This document shows, in pieces, positions 63,412-64,000 of a DNA stretch of 64,000 nt; positions within the stretch are counted from its first letter, which is position 1, and every line of letters starts with the position of its first letter. The stretch spans positions 806,001-870,000 of the forward strand of contig NZ_AZUN01000001.1 of assembly GCF_000527095.1 (NCBI RefSeq). Reading direction: 5' to 3'. The translations under genes were made by a program, and so were the position numbers. The stretch comes from Methylomicrobium lacus LW14. Its GTDB lineage: Bacteria > Pseudomonadota > Gammaproteobacteria > Methylococcales > Methylomonadaceae. The notes beneath the pieces were generated by a model that was given only the letters and a program-made list of their open reading frames with translations, was not told where the DNA came from and searched no databases.

Positions 63412-63675
63412 TTAGCGGCGTCTGCCTTTTTTACCGGTAGCAACTTCAAAACTGACTCTGAGCGGCTTGCCGCCGAACAGATTGCCGCTGAGTTTTGCGA
63501 TGGCGGCTCTGGCTTCGTGGCCTTCCATGCCAACATAGCCAAAACCCTTGCATCTACCGCTAAACAAGTCGGTGATGATCTCAATGGAATGCACTTTGCC
63601 GAACTCCGAGAATAAAGCCGTTACGCTGGCTTCGGTCGCGTCGCTGGGCAAGTTTCCAACAAATAATCTTTTCAA
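63412..63675 (-). CDS. RRM-domain RNA-binding protein
   Basis: An 87-residue single RRM. RNP2 is LFVGNL (4-9) and RNP1 is KGFGYVGM near 43-50, followed by a basic GKKGRRR tail. Such proteins are common cold-induced RNA binders. It is on the same strand as the RhlE-type helicase gene, whose start lies about 155 bases downstream of this stop. Confidence 0.9.
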   Translation of the reverse strand: MKRLFVGNLPSDATEASVTALFSEFGKVHSIEIITDLFSGRCKGFGYVGMEGHEARAAIAKLSGNLFGGKPLRVSFEVATGKKGRRR

Positions 63676-64000
63676 AAGGTGTCCTTAGTGGGGGTGAAGA
63701 AGGCTGTATGCGGTCAACCCTTTTAACCGGGCATACAACGTATGGCGCTACTCAGGTTAATTCGCCGCCGGCGACAGAGTTGACTGCCTTTCTGCCGGGA
63801 CAACCGTAGCATGGGTTCCGGATTGGGGAGAATCTTTGTTTTCAAGTATCTCTCCAGCCTCCAGTGTTGAGGGGGTATTTTTGAATTTTTTGCGATGCCG
63901 GTGATCCGCAGATCAAGCCTGATCTCTCAGCCGCTCATCGTATAGACAAATATGACCAGAGCTTATTTGCAAAGTTCAAAATGAGCCCAATTATATGCTA
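63676..64000. other. Region upstream of the RRM gene
   Basis: No gene was recognised in these last 325 bases. It should contain the promoter and leader of the RRM gene; cold-induced genes often have long leaders, but none of the known motifs could be identified. Confidence 0.4.

Overview
The window looks like chromosomal DNA of a Gram-negative gammaproteobacterium. The gene order lepA-lepB-DUF4845-rnc-era-recO-pdxJ, glyQ-glyS-gmhB-plsC, trkA-trkH and mrcB-lolA-rarA, together with LolA, Bcp, RhlE and many outer-membrane and lipoprotein genes, is typical of that class. The overall style resembles Methylococcales-type or related environmental gammaproteobacteria, but no methane-oxidation gene is present, so the order is only an inference. 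No tRNA, rRNA, prophage or complete defence system was seen.

Layout. 1-938: left-truncated ISAzo13-type insertion sequence whose transposase frame is broken at an A8 run. 1544-3826: a GAF-PAS-GGDEF-EAL protein. 4467-8035: a YfdX-family periplasmic protein followed by an MgtA-like P-type ATPase. 8471-12331: a very large membrane-embedded patatin-like protein with an N-terminal region of about 16 degenerate decapeptide repeats. 12637-18692: the lepA-lepB-DUF4845-rnc-era-recO-pdxJ core cluster, densely packed with several stop/start overlaps, followed by a PP2C phosphatase. 19498-22755 (minus strand): sigma-54 activator, TauE/DsbD-like membrane protein, pyrF and a Gly-Tyr-Pro-rich lipoprotein. 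23274-26237: trkA-trkH potassium uptake behind a perfect FNR-type palindrome. 26263-33789: xseA, small periplasmic proteins, a heavy-metal P1B ATPase with a TPC motif, rpiA, an internally deleted MIF/tautomerase gene, thpR and icd.

33952-39293: an outer-membrane barrel protein and a SulP transporter, divergent around a region that holds a terminator-like hairpin and two CRISPR-like repeats 70 nt apart, then a RoxA-like di-haem cytochrome. 39475-43790: glyQ-glyS-gmhB-plsC. 43866-47102: a lipoprotein, an SPOR-domain protein, a GcvR-like ACT protein and a peroxiredoxin. 47131-49185 and 57881-59866: two membrane sensors that join a periplasmic solute-binding fold to PAS and GGDEF domains, one with GGEEF and one with the degenerate GDGEF. 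49550-57862: PhoH-like ATPase, AI-2E transporter family protein, lipoprotein hydrolase, PBP1b, LolA, RarA. 60353-63675: a double-hotdog-like protein, a small secreted protein, RhlE-type helicase and an RRM protein.

Most of the window is housekeeping. The second-look items are the repeat-bearing patatin protein, the CRISPR-like remnant, the two solute-binding-domain cyclase-type sensors, the MIF pseudogene, the short terminated leader before 30294 and the FNR box upstream of trkA.
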